Origin: Xanthobacteraceae bacterium
GTDB lineage: Bacteria > Pseudomonadota > Alphaproteobacteria > Rhizobiales > Xanthobacteraceae
Assembly (NCBI GenBank): GCA_030038415.1
Contig: JASHOX010000290.1
Span: 1-54,618 of the forward strand
Reading direction: 5' to 3'
Length of the DNA stretch: 54,618 bases
Both the position numbers and the translations under genes were made by a program. Position 1 is the first letter of the stretch. Every line of letters begins with the position of its first letter. The notes beneath the pieces were generated by a model, which did not search any database, was not told the DNA's origin, and saw only the letters and a program-made list of their open reading frames with translations. This document shows, one piece after another, positions 34,649 through 43,002 of this stretch.

Positions 34649-36379
34649 CTATTCGGCTGCGATCGAATCGCGCAACAAAGTCTGGCCCGGCTTCACATGG
34701 GTAAATTCGACCGGCCTGTCGGTCATTTCAACCTTGCCGGATATATGCCGCGCCACCGTGAAGGTCGAGGTCGCGAGATCGCCCGGTTCCGGGAAATCGG
34801 AACGGTAGTGGGCGCCGCGGGAATTCTCGCGCCGCAGCGCAGCGAGCGCAATGACGCGGCTGATCTCACATAATGAGCGCAGATTGAGCCAGTCGTGCCA
34901 GGTCAGATTGAACCGGCGCCCGTCATCGGCGAGGCCGGTTGTCAGCAATTCCGCTTCGATGCGGTCGATGCCGGCAAGGCCGCGCTCGATGCTGGCGCGA
35001 TCGCGCACCACGCCGACCTCGTCCCACATCGTATCGAGAAGCTTCTCCCGCAGCGCATTGAGATCGCCGCCGTTGCGGCTGAAGGGATAAAGCGCGCGCT
35101 CCACTTCGGCATCGAGGACGTTGTGATCAGGCGGGCGATGGCCGGGATTTTTGGTGATCCAACCCGGCATCACGTCGCCGGCAATGCCCCCAAACACCGT
35201 GGAATTGGCGACGCCATTGCCGCCGAGCCGGTTGGCGCCGTGCATGCCGCTGGCGTCTTCGCCGGCGACGAACAGGCCGTGGCGCTCGGTCGATGTATCG
35301 ACCTCGCAGATCACCCCGCCCATGAAGTAATGCGCGGTCGGCACCACTTCGACGAGGCCGCCGGCGAGATCGAAGCCGCAGTCGCGGCAGCGGTCAACCA
35401 TGCCCTTGAACTGCTTGGCGACATTGGCCGGCCCGAGATGGCCCATCTTGATGTAAACGCCGCCGTTCGGCGTGGTGCGGCCGGCGCGCATCTCGGCATA
35501 AATCGCGCGGCTGACCACGTCGCGCGTGGCGCGTTCGAGCTTCGGATCGTAGGTGCCCATGAAGCGGTGCATCCCGCCGTTGAGCAAATGGCCGCCGGAT
35601 CCGCGCAAGCCCTCCTCAAGCACGGTCCCGGTCATGCGCGTGTCGGGCCCGGCGAGGAGCCCGGTCGGATGGAATTGCACCATTTCCATATCCCGGAGAG
35701 GAAGTCCGAGGCGCAGCGCCATGGCGAGGCCGTCCATGCTCTTGTCGCCGGAAGGCGTGTGATAGCGGTACATGGTCGGCCCGCCGCCGGTTGCGAGCAG
35801 TACGGCCTGCGCCGCGACGAAGCGGAATTCGCCCGAGCGCACGTCGATCATCAGGACGCCCGATAGCGCGCCGTCTTGCGCCGGGATCAGTGCCACGGCG
35901 CGGTGCTCCTCCATCCGCCGGATCGGCCGGGCCCAGACCTGCTCCATCAGGCGGTTGATGATCTCGATGCCGGTGAGGTCGCCCTTGTGCACGGTGCGGT
36001 CAAAGGTTTGCCCGGCGAAAGCCTTGCCGTGCAGCGTGCCGTCGGGATTGCGGTCGAAGAAGCAGCCGATCTCGTTTTCCAGCTCGCGCACGCGCTCGAT
36101 AGCCTTGGTCACCAGCGTCCAGGCCAGCTCCTGATGCGGCAGCCATTTGCCGCCTTCGATGGTGTCCATGAAATGACGCTCGATCGAGTCGCCAGGATTA
36201 AGCGCGACGTTGTAGCCGCCCTGCACCATGCGGGTGCAGCCGCATTTGCCGAGGAGCCCCTTGCTCGCCACCGTGATGTCGAGATCGGGATTGGCCTTGA
36301 GCGCGTGCAGCGCGGCGAACAGCCCGGCGCCGCCGGAGCCGAGGATGAGAATATCGGTTTTCAGCCGCTCGACGTTCAT
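34649..36379 (-). CDS. Succinate dehydrogenase/fumarate reductase-like flavoprotein subunit, FAD-linking His replaced
   Basis: The 576-aa protein has the FAD-binding ILGSGGAGLFAALHA (about residues 12-26). It keeps the catalytic dicarboxylate site: FHPTG, the Arg of RDVVSRA, PTAHYFMGG and HGANRLGGNGV. The region that normally reads R-S-His-T before the E/QGG motif, where FAD binds covalently, here reads C-G-C-T-R-M-V-Q-G-G, so Cys48 takes the His place. FAD is therefore probably non-covalent. The ATG at 36379 fits the family, although the frame is open upstream into the membrane-subunit gene. It follows the anchor genes by eight bases and precedes fumarase alpha by eight. Confidence 0.93.
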   Translation of the reverse strand: MNVERLKTDILILGSGGAGLFAALHALKANPDLDITVASKGLLGKCGCTRMVQGGYNVALNPGDSIERHFMDTIEGGKWLPHQELAWTLVTKAIERVRELENEIGCFFDRNPDGTLHGKAFAGQTFDRTVHKGDLTGIEIINRLMEQVWARPIRRMEEHRAVALIPAQDGALSGVLMIDVRSGEFRFVAAQAVLLATGGGPTMYRYHTPSGDKSMDGLAMALRLGLPLRDMEMVQFHPTGLLAGPDTRMTGTVLEEGLRGSGGHLLNGGMHRFMGTYDPKLERATRDVVSRAIYAEMRAGRTTPNGGVYIKMGHLGPANVAKQFKGMVDRCRDCGFDLAGGLVEVVPTAHYFMGGVICEVDTSTERHGLFVAGEDASGMHGANRLGGNGVANSTVFGGIAGDVMPGWITKNPGHRPPDHNVLDAEVERALYPFSRNGGDLNALREKLLDTMWDEVGVVRDRASIERGLAGIDRIEAELLTTGLADDGRRFNLTWHDWLNLRSLCEISRVIALAALRRENSRGAHYRSDFPEPGDLATSTFTVARHISGKVEMTDRPVEFTHVKPGQTLLRDSIAAE

Positions 36380-36387
36380 GCGAAACC

Positions 36388-36738
36388 TTAGAACACGCGC
36401 ACCAGGAAAACGAATGCGACAAGGGCAGCCGCTGCGGCCGCGAGCGTCGCGAGTTGCTTCTGGCCGTCGCGCCAGGCGAAGTTCTCGATCACCAGAATAC
36501 GCAGGCCGCCCAGCAAATGCACGGTGAGCAAGAACACGAGCCCGCCTTCGGCGAATTTCACCAGCGGCTGATCGCTCCAACGCAGGAACTTGTCGAGCTG
36601 GGCGCCGCCGTGGAAGGACAGTCCGAGCACAAAAAAATGGATCGGCAGAAAAATTGCCAATGCCAGTCCGGAAAGGCGATGGATCAGGGCGGCGATCCAC
36701 AGCGTGCTGCCGCGGCGCTGCAAGTCGTACGCGCTCAT
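36388..36738 (-). CDS. Heme-type membrane anchor subunit of the SDH/FRD-like complex (SdhC/D-like, second)
   Basis: A 116-aa protein with three transmembrane helices. LIHRLSGLALAIFLPIHFF (residues 18-36) carries the conserved His-Arg-x-Ser-Gly quinone-site motif and a likely heme His, and HLLGGLRILVIE contributes a second candidate ligand, His74. It would anchor the iron-sulfur and flavoprotein subunits to the inner membrane and pass electrons to or from quinone. Its ATG overlaps the preceding subunit stop by four bases (ATGA). Confidence 0.85.
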   Translation of the reverse strand: MSAYDLQRRGSTLWIAALIHRLSGLALAIFLPIHFFVLGLSFHGGAQLDKFLRWSDQPLVKFAEGGLVFLLTVHLLGGLRILVIENFAWRDGQKQLATLAAAAAALVAFVFLVRVF

Positions 36739-37064
36739 GTGACCACCAGCGCGATAACGGCATGGAAACCGAGAAGCGCCAGGAGCAGGCCGAGTGCGAC
36801 GGCGAGCAAACCGGCGCGGCGCTCGTCGAGCGGCGACCATTCAATCAAGACGTTTCGCATGCCGATCGAAGCGTGAATGGACGCCGCCGCGACGAATAAT
36901 CCGTAATACGATGCCCAGATGGCGCTGCCATGCGTGCGCGAAAGAATATCCGCAGCGGTCAGGCCTTGCCGCGTGGCATAGAAAATGACCGCGATGTGAA
37001 CCAGCACCAGCGGCGCCATGATCGCCGCGGTCGCGCGCTGCCAGACATAAAGGCGCACATTCAT
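36735..37064 (-). CDS. Membrane anchor subunit of the SDH/FRD-like complex (SdhC/D-like, first)
   Basis: The 109-aa protein has three transmembrane helices. It begins MNVRLYVWQRATAAIMAPLVLVH, with a candidate ligand His23, and contains ASIHASIGMRNVLIEW, resembling the H-x(4)-G-x-R signature of succinate dehydrogenase membrane subunits. The ATG at 37064 overlaps the iron-sulfur subunit stop by four bases, and its own stop overlaps the next anchor start by four. Three such couplings in a row argue for equimolar synthesis of one complex. Confidence 0.85.
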   Translation of the reverse strand: MNVRLYVWQRATAAIMAPLVLVHIAVIFYATRQGLTAADILSRTHGSAIWASYYGLFVAAASIHASIGMRNVLIEWSPLDERRAGLLAVALGLLLALLGFHAVIALVVT

Positions 37065-37792
37065 GCTTTGATCTCGCCCTTCAAATACGCCGCCGCGGTA
37101 CGCCGCTTCAGACCTGCAATGGCGGCGGTCGGATTGAGCGTCTGCGGGCAGAGCTCCTGGCAGGACTGGTGGGAGTGGCAGGAATGGCAGCCGCCATCCA
37201 CGGCGACGGCTTGCAGCCGTTCGCGGTTTCCGGCGTCGCGCTGGTCGTTGACCAGCGTCCACGCCCGCGTCAGCGCCGCCGGCCCGAGATAGGCGGAATT
37301 CCAGCGCACGGTATCGCAGCCGGCGTAGCAGACGCCGCAATTGATGCATTCGATTGCTGCATCCGCGGCGGCGCGCGCCGGCGTATCGGGCCGGATTTGC
37401 GCAATCGAATCGTGCCGCGTCTGCGACGGCGCAAAGACGCCTTTGGCGCGCTGCCACTTCTGAAAAAATTCCGCCATATCGGTGGTCAGATCTTTGATCA
37501 CCGGGAGATTTTCGAGCGGGCCGATTTCCAGCCGGCCGGCGCCGGCGACCTTGGCGACATGGGTGCGGCAGGTCCAGCGCGGCTTGCCGTTGACGGTCAT
37601 GGCGCAGGAGCCGCACACGCCGACCCGGCAGGCGAAGCGATAGGACAGCGTCGGATCGAGATGGCGCTGCACGTAAGTCACCACGTCGAGCACGGTCTGA
37701 CTCTCGCGCCGCGGCACGGCGTAGGTCCGATATCGGCCGTCCTTGCCGCCGCGCCACAGCGACACCGAAAGTTCCTGCTGTGTGCCGGACAT
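37061..37792 (-). CDS. Succinate dehydrogenase/fumarate reductase-like iron-sulfur subunit
   Basis: The 243-aa protein contains all three cluster sites: [2Fe-2S] Cys55, 60, 63, 75 (ACRVGVCGSC); [4Fe-4S] Cys149, 152, 155, 159 (CINCGVCYAGC); and the [3Fe-4S] set with Cys205, 211 and 215 within CHSCHSHQSCQELCP. CINCG resembles FrdB more than SdhB, although the usual Pro after the fourth Cys is Asp here. It transfers electrons between the flavoprotein and the membrane quinone site. It is the first gene of the operon, starting at the ATG at 37792. Confidence 0.93.
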   Translation of the reverse strand: MSGTQQELSVSLWRGGKDGRYRTYAVPRRESQTVLDVVTYVQRHLDPTLSYRFACRVGVCGSCAMTVNGKPRWTCRTHVAKVAGAGRLEIGPLENLPVIKDLTTDMAEFFQKWQRAKGVFAPSQTRHDSIAQIRPDTPARAAADAAIECINCGVCYAGCDTVRWNSAYLGPAALTRAWTLVNDQRDAGNRERLQAVAVDGGCHSCHSHQSCQELCPQTLNPTAAIAGLKRRTAAAYLKGEIKA

Positions 37793-37943
37793 GAGACTCC
37801 TTGGCCGTGCTTATCGAGCGCTTTGACCCAACTGTACCAAGCTGATCGCGCGCTACAAAGGCGATTGGGCCCGGCATTCCAAGACTCTTCGCAGCTTTGG
37901 CGGCAACGCGCTATAGTCGCCAAAACGTCTGGGAGGATAGGCT

Positions 37944-39638
37944 ATGGCCGGTCTCAAGCTGAGTTATGTGCACGGCGCGAGCGAGCAACCGCTCATCGGC
38001 CAGACGATCGGGCAGTTTTTCGATGCGGTCTGCGACAAATGGCCGACGCGGCCGGCTTTGGTGGTCCGCCACCAGAAAGTGCGATTGAGCTACAGCGAAC
38101 TGCGGCAACAGGTCGACAGGCTCGCCGCCGGACTGTTGACGCTCGGGCTTCATCCCGGCGACCGCATCGGCATCTGGTCGCCCAATAATTCGGAATGGGT
38201 GCTGACCCAATTCGCCACCGCGAAGGCCGGCCTGATCCTGGTCAATATCAACCCCGCCTATCGGATCGCCGAACTGGAATACGCGCTCAACAAGGTCGGT
38301 TGCAAGGCGCTCATTTTGGCCGAGCGGTTCAAGACCTCGGACTATATCGGCATGCTGCGCGAATTGGCGCCGGAGCTCGGCCACGCCGCGCCGGGCAAGC
38401 TCGAATCGGCGCGGCTGCCGGCGCTGCGTTCGGTGGTGCTCATCGGCGACGGCTGGCATCCCGGCACGTTCCGCTTTTCCGAAATTCTGACGCGCGGCAC
38501 CGAGCAGGAAGCGCGGCGCCTCGCCGAGCTTGCGCCGCAACTGCAATTCGACGAGGCGATCAACATCCAGTTCACCTCGGGCACCACCGGCTTTCCCAAG
38601 GGCGCGACGCTGTCGCATCACAATATCCTCAACAATGGCTTCTTCATCGGCGAGGCGATGCGGCTCACGCCCGAGGATCGCCTCTGCATCCCGGTGCCGC
38701 TCTATCACTGCTTCGGCATGGTGCTGGGCAACCTGGCGGCGGTGACGCACGGCGCCTGCATGGTATTTCCCGGCGAGGGCTTCGATCCGCTGGTCACGCT
38801 GGAAGCCGTCGCCGAGGAACGCTGCACGGCGCTGCATGGCGTGCCGACCATGTTCATCGCCGAGCTGGATCATTCCGAGTTTGGCCGCTTCGATCTGTCG
38901 TCGCTGCGCACCGGCATCATGGCCGGCTCGCCGTGTCCGATCGAAGTGATGAAGCGCGCCGTCGCCAAGATGAACTTGAGCGAAATCACCATCGCCTACG
39001 GCATGACCGAAACGAGCCCCGTGAGCTTTCAGAGCTCGACCACCGATCCGCTGGAGCGGCGGGTGTCGACCGTCGGCCGCATCCAGCCGCATCTCGAAGT
39101 CAAGATCGTCGACCTGCAGGGGCGCATCGTGCCGCCCGGCACGCCCGGCGAATTATTGACGCGCGGCTACTCGGTGATGCTCGGCTACTGGGGCGACGAG
39201 GAACGCACCCGCGAAGCCATCGACGCGGCGCGCTGGATGCATACCGGCGACCTCGCCACCATCGACGCCGAGGGCTATTGCAACATCGTCGGCCGCATCA
39301 AGGACATGGTGATCCGCGGCGGCGAGAACGTCTATCCGCGCGAGATCGAGGAATTTTTGTATCGGCATCCGAAAATCCAGGACGTCCAGGTGATCGGCGT
39401 GCCGGACGACCGCTACGGCGAGGAAATCTGCGCCTGGGTCAAGCTGCGTCCCGGCGTCGCCGCCACCGAGGACGAGATCAAGGCGTTCTGCCGCAATCAG
39501 ATCGCGCACTACAAAGTGCCGCGCTACGTCAAATTCGTCGACGAATTCCCGATGACGGTGACCGGGAAGATTCAGAAATTCATCATGCGCGAGCGCACCG
39601 TCGCCGAGCTGGGCCTGAAGGCGCAGAAGACGGCGTGA
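37944..39638 (+). CDS. AMP-dependent fatty/aryl acyl-CoA synthetase
   Basis: A 564-aa ANL-superfamily ligase. It has the P-loop [18 protein letters not shown], the AYGMTETSP motif, the [10 protein letters not shown] hinge region and the C-terminal catalytic Lys region [10 protein letters not shown]. It activates a carboxylic acid with ATP and CoA. Overall layout suggests the medium/long-chain fatty-acyl or aryl-CoA group rather than acetyl-CoA synthetase. The ATG at 37944 follows GGGAGGA. It is divergent from the SDH-like operon by 151 bases. Acid substrate unknown. Confidence 0.92.
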   Translation: MAGLKLSYVHGASEQPLIGQTIGQFFDAVCDKWPTRPALVVRHQKVRLSYSELRQQVDRLAAGLLTLGLHPGDRIGIWSPNNSEWVLTQFATAKAGLILVNINPAYRIAELEYALNKVGCKALILAERFKTSDYIGMLRELAPELGHAAPGKLESARLPALRSVVLIGDGWHPGTFRFSEILTRGTEQEARRLAELAPQLQFDEAINIQFTSGTTGFPKGATLSHHNILNNGFFIGEAMRLTPEDRLCIPVPLYHCFGMVLGNLAAVTHGACMVFPGEGFDPLVTLEAVAEERCTALHGVPTMFIAELDHSEFGRFDLSSLRTGIMAGSPCPIEVMKRAVAKMNLSEITIAYGMTETSPVSFQSSTTDPLERRVSTVGRIQPHLEVKIVDLQGRIVPPGTPGELLTRGYSVMLGYWGDEERTREAIDAARWMHTGDLATIDAEGYCNIVGRIKDMVIRGGENVYPREIEEFLYRHPKIQDVQVIGVPDDRYGEEICAWVKLRPGVAATEDEIKAFCRNQIAHYKVPRYVKFVDEFPMTVTGKIQKFIMRERTVAELGLKAQKTA

Positions 39639-39648
39639 GCCGCGATCC

Positions 39649-39760
39649 GTCATTGCGAGCCAACGGGTCAGCGCGAAGCGCGCCGCCCGATGACGGGCTC
39701 CACGAAGCAATGCAGCGGTGCCGTTCTGGATTGCTTCGTCGCTTCGCTCCTCGCAATGAC
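39649..39760. repeat. Composite intergenic palindrome with a nested second element
   Basis: The outer arms (GTCATTGCGAGC and GCTCCTCGCAATGAC) and inner GAAGCAAT/GGATTGCTTC match the element at 33587-33679. Inserted into the left arm is a block beginning CGGGTCAGCGCGAAGCGCG and ending CCCGATGACGGGCTCCA, which is nearly the core of the separate element at 6842-6955. Two repeat families are therefore combined in one copy. Confidence 0.75.
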
Positions 39761-39765
39761 GCAGC

Positions 39766-40383
39766 TCATTGCGTCTTGATCTTCTCGTTCTCGACCACCC
39801 GCACGACGGCCGGGCGCTTGAGCAGCCGGTCCTTGTGCGCGGTGTAGTTTTTCAGCTCCGCCATCGGCAGTTCGCGGCGCACGCCCCAGGTGTAGAACAC
39901 GAAGCCGTAGGGATCGAGCACCGAATAGCTGTCGGAAAACCATTCGCGTCCGGCCAGCATGCCGTCGATCTGCTTCAGATAGCCGTGAAACGTCTTGAGG
40001 CCCTTGTCCTTGATGCCGGGATAGGCGCTGGCATCGTCGGTATAGCGCTCCGGCCGGCCGACATGGGCGTGCGCCGGATGTATGCTCGAGGCAAAGAAGC
40101 CGATCAGGGAGAGCGCTTTTGCTTCGGCCATCGGGTCGTTCGGCCACAGACCGAAACGCTTGCCGAGGTAAGGCAGAATCGCCGTGTTCTCGGTCAGTGG
40201 TTCGCCGTTATCGAGCTTGAGTGCCGGCACGCGGCCCAGCGGATTGATTTTCAGATAGGCCTCGCTGCGCTGCTCGCCGCCGGCGAGGTCGACCTTCTTC
40301 GGCTCGTATTTCTCGCCGCTCTCCTCGAGCACGATATGCGAGGCCATCGAGCAGGCACCCGGAGCGTAGTATAGCGTCAACAT
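39766..40383 (-). CDS. Glutathione S-transferase family protein
   Basis: A 205-aa soluble GST. The thioredoxin-fold N-terminal domain starts MLTLYYAPGACSMASHI, where the Ser/Cys region provides the glutathione-activating residue. It has the cis-Pro loop GRVPALKLDNG and the ENTAIL motif near residues 66-71, followed by a helical C-terminal domain. It is similar to beta-class bacterial GSTs. The ATG at 40383 is the family start; the frame is open 11 codons further. It sits 29 bases behind a Bug receptor gene on the same strand and may be co-transcribed. Confidence 0.92.
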   Translation of the reverse strand: MLTLYYAPGACSMASHIVLEESGEKYEPKKVDLAGGEQRSEAYLKINPLGRVPALKLDNGEPLTENTAILPYLGKRFGLWPNDPMAEAKALSLIGFFASSIHPAHAHVGRPERYTDDASAYPGIKDKGLKTFHGYLKQIDGMLAGREWFSDSYSVLDPYGFVFYTWGVRRELPMAELKNYTAHKDRLLKRPAVVRVVENEKIKTQ

Positions 40384-40412
40384 GCCCAAATTCTCCCTGA
40401 CAAATTTTGCTG

Positions 40413-41393
40413 TCACTGCGTGGAAGCTTTTTGCAATATCGGACCCCAGGTTTGCTGCTCTTTCTCGACAAAAGCAAGCGTCTGCTCCGGCGTCATGGCG
40501 CGCGAATAGCTGCCAATGGTCGCCAGTCGCTTCTTGAAATCCGCATCGCTGACGACCTTGGCGAGCACGTCGCTGACCTTGCCGACGATGGCCGTCGGCG
40601 TGCCTTTCGGCGCCACCAGCACCTGCCAGCCCAGCGCCCTGAAGCCCGGGAGCGTTTCGGCGACTGTCGGCAAGTCGGGAAACTGCGGCAATCGTTCGGG
40701 AGAGGCGACGGCGATAAGCTTGACCTGTCCAGCCTTCACCGCGCCGACGATTCCCGAATAGCCTTCGATGATCATCGAGACGCGGCCCGAGCCGACGTCG
40801 GCGAGCGCCGCCGCCGGGCCGCCGGTATAAGGCACGCGCAACAGCTGCACGCCGGCGCGATCCTGCAACAACAGCCCGGTGAGATCGGTGAGCCGCCCCG
40901 CTCCAGTCACCGCAATCGAGATCTTTCCCGGTTCCTTCTTGGCGAGCGCGATGAGCTGCGGCAGCGTCGAGACGCCGAGCTTCGGATTGACCGCGACGAA
41001 CATCGGATTTTCGGCCGTGTATCCGATCGGGATGAAGTCGCGCGGCAGCATCAAGGGCAGGTTCGGCGCAACCGACGGCAGCGCCACGAAGGTCGACAGC
41101 GCCGGCATGAATAGCGTGTAGCCGTCGGGCACGGCTTCCGATGCGGCGCGGGCGGCGATGCTGCCGTTGGCGCCGGGATGATTGACCACGATGAACTGCT
41201 GATCGAACGCCTTGCCGAGCCCCTCGGCGACAAAGCGCGCGTCGACGTCAGGCGTCGAGCCCGGCGCCGCGTCGGAGATAATCGTCACCGCCTTGTTCGG
41301 ATAATTGTCGGCCTGGGCATGCGCGGCCGTTGCCGCCGGCAATGCCACCAGGCACAGGCCGATGACGCGAAGCCATTGGCAAAGCTTATTCAT
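40413..41393 (-). CDS. Bug-family (TctC-like) periplasmic substrate-binding protein
   Basis: The 326-aa receptor has a Sec signal (residues 1-27, ending AHAQA), then the Bug start DNYPNKAVTIISDAAPGSTPD and the VPDGYTLFMPA motif. The first glycine-rich loop is APGSTPD rather than the usual FxPGGxxD, so ligand contacts may differ from the other two Bug proteins in this window. The ATG at 41393 follows GGGGAGGA. It is likely the promoter-proximal gene of a two-gene unit with the GST. The 252-base space upstream holds no gene but has a small inverted repeat. Confidence 0.92.
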   Translation of the reverse strand: MNKLCQWLRVIGLCLVALPAATAAHAQADNYPNKAVTIISDAAPGSTPDVDARFVAEGLGKAFDQQFIVVNHPGANGSIAARAASEAVPDGYTLFMPALSTFVALPSVAPNLPLMLPRDFIPIGYTAENPMFVAVNPKLGVSTLPQLIALAKKEPGKISIAVTGAGRLTDLTGLLLQDRAGVQLLRVPYTGGPAAALADVGSGRVSMIIEGYSGIVGAVKAGQVKLIAVASPERLPQFPDLPTVAETLPGFRALGWQVLVAPKGTPTAIVGKVSDVLAKVVSDADFKKRLATIGSYSRAMTPEQTLAFVEKEQQTWGPILQKASTQ

Positions 41394-41534
41394 CACATCC
41401 TCCCCATCGCGCGGGTCAGGCGCGTCCTATCGACGTTATTAAGTTAAGGATACGGCGGCCGAACGTGGGTTTCTACCGGGGCCACTGCGCCAAACCGACA
41501 CGGCTTGAGCCGGCAACGAAGCGCAGCAGTCTCT

Positions 41535-41553
41535 TTACGTTAACCCAACGTAA
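41535..41553. promoter_or_regulatory. 7-bp inverted repeat TTACGTT-N5-AACGTAA
   Basis: Exact arms at 41535-41541 and 41547-41553 with a five-base spacer, in the otherwise featureless divergent space between the Bug receptor (minus) and GNAT (plus) genes. It has the size of a regulator operator; no cognate protein is adjacent. Confidence 0.35.
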
Positions 41554-41645
41554 CCGCGTTCCTAAGGATGCACGTTTAAGGATTTCCTCTTAAGACAAGT
41601 CCCAATACGGCTTCCACCGGCCCGGCCAGATTCATAGCTGGGTTC

Positions 41646-42950
41646 GTGACCAGGTTCGTGACCAAGATCGTGACACGCGCCACACCATCAGCAGCGTTTC
41701 GCGAAGCGAGCGCGCCCGTCGATGCCGGGCACGCCGCGCTGTCGCGTTTGGCGGATTTGTCCCGCGAGCTTGGCCCGGAATTGAGCTTTAGCATCCACAC
41801 CCGCCTCGACCCCGTCGAGGACGAATGGCGCCGTTTCCAGGAAAGCGCCGAGTGCACGGCATTCCAGAGTTTCGAATGGCTGGCGACGTGGCAGCGCCAC
41901 ATCGGAACCCGCGACGGCGTCGTGCCGGTCATCGTAGTCGGGCGTTTTGCCGACGGCAAAACCGCGTTCATTCTGCCGCTCGCCATCGAGACACGGCGTC
42001 CGCTGCGGCGGCTGTGCTGGCTCGGCCAGGAGCTGGGCGACTACAACGCGCCGCTATTGGCGCGCGATTTTGCGCAGCGCGTCAGCTCCGATCGCTTCCT
42101 TGCGCTGTGGCGCGAAGTGCTGACGCGTCTGCAATCCGATCGCGAGCTGCGTTACGACTGGATCGAGTTCGAGAAGATGCCGCAAACGGTCGGCGTCCAG
42201 AGCAACCCCTTCATCAATCTCGGCGTCATCCAGAACGCCAACAGTGCCCACATCACGCAATTGGGCAACGACTGGGAGACTTTTTATCGCGAGCGGCGAT
42301 CTTCGGCGACGCGCCGGCGCGACCGTACCAAGCGCAAACACTTGTCCGAGTTCGGCGAAATTCGCTTCGAGACCGTCGCCGACCCGGCCGACTTGCGGCG
42401 CACGCTCGACACGCTGTGGGAGCAGAAGAAGCGGATTTTTGCGCGCAAGGGCATTGCCGACATCTTTGCGCGGCCGGGGTATCGGGAGTTCTTCGCCGAC
42501 TTCGCGATAAATCCGGGCTCGCGGCATCTGGCTCATGTCAGCCGCGTGCAGATCGGGTCGGTTTGCGCGGCGGCGAATTTCGCCATCGTGTTCGGCGATT
42601 GCTACTATCACGTGTTGTCGAGCTATTGCGACAATGAGTTGACCCGCTACGGCCCCGGCACGCTGCACCTGCGTGAGCTCTTGGCCTACGCCATCTGGCG
42701 CGGCTTGCGGCTGTTTGATTTCACCATCGGCGACGAGCGGTACAAGTCGGAATGGTCCGACCTGCGCCTGAAGCTGTACGATTACAGCACGGGCGCGACG
42801 TGGCGCGGCCGGATCGTAAGCGTGCTCTCGACCGCGCGGCGCTGGACCAAGCGCTTCATCAAACAAACGCCGGTGTTGTGGCACTGGGTGTCGCGCCTGC
42901 GTTCGGCGATCGGTCCGTTCCTGCAAAGGACCTTGCCGTCCGCCCGTTAA
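41646..42950 (+). CDS. GNAT acyltransferase of the FemAB/CelD (BioF2-like) type
   Basis: The protein of up to 434 aa matches the large GNAT-fold group annotated as cellulose-biosynthesis CelD or BioF2-like. It has FQSFEWLATWQRHIG near residue 75, LGDYNAPLLARDF, and the C-terminal FDFTIGDERYKSEWSDLRLKL signature. Such proteins are thought to transfer acyl or aminoacyl groups to cell-surface polysaccharides or peptides. The start is uncertain. GTG codons at 41646, 41658 and 41670 are in frame inside a 12-base tandem repeat, and none has a good ribosome site. It appears to be a single-gene unit. Confidence 0.85.
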   Translation: MTRFVTKIVTRATPSAAFREASAPVDAGHAALSRLADLSRELGPELSFSIHTRLDPVEDEWRRFQESAECTAFQSFEWLATWQRHIGTRDGVVPVIVVGRFADGKTAFILPLAIETRRPLRRLCWLGQELGDYNAPLLARDFAQRVSSDRFLALWREVLTRLQSDRELRYDWIEFEKMPQTVGVQSNPFINLGVIQNANSAHITQLGNDWETFYRERRSSATRRRDRTKRKHLSEFGEIRFETVADPADLRRTLDTLWEQKKRIFARKGIADIFARPGYREFFADFAINPGSRHLAHVSRVQIGSVCAAANFAIVFGDCYYHVLSSYCDNELTRYGPGTLHLRELLAYAIWRGLRLFDFTIGDERYKSEWSDLRLKLYDYSTGATWRGRIVSVLSTARRWTKRFIKQTPVLWHWVSRLRSAIGPFLQRTLPSAR

Positions 42951-43002
42951 TCCGGCGTGCTGTTGACGGCTTGACTCATTGGCCGCCCGGCTTGGCGGCG
43001 CG

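Noticed and set aside
36380-36844. N-terminal extension of the SDH-like flavoprotein
   Set aside because: The extra 155 codons overlap the membrane-anchor gene out of frame and are Arg/Pro-rich noise; the FAD domain begins at 36379.
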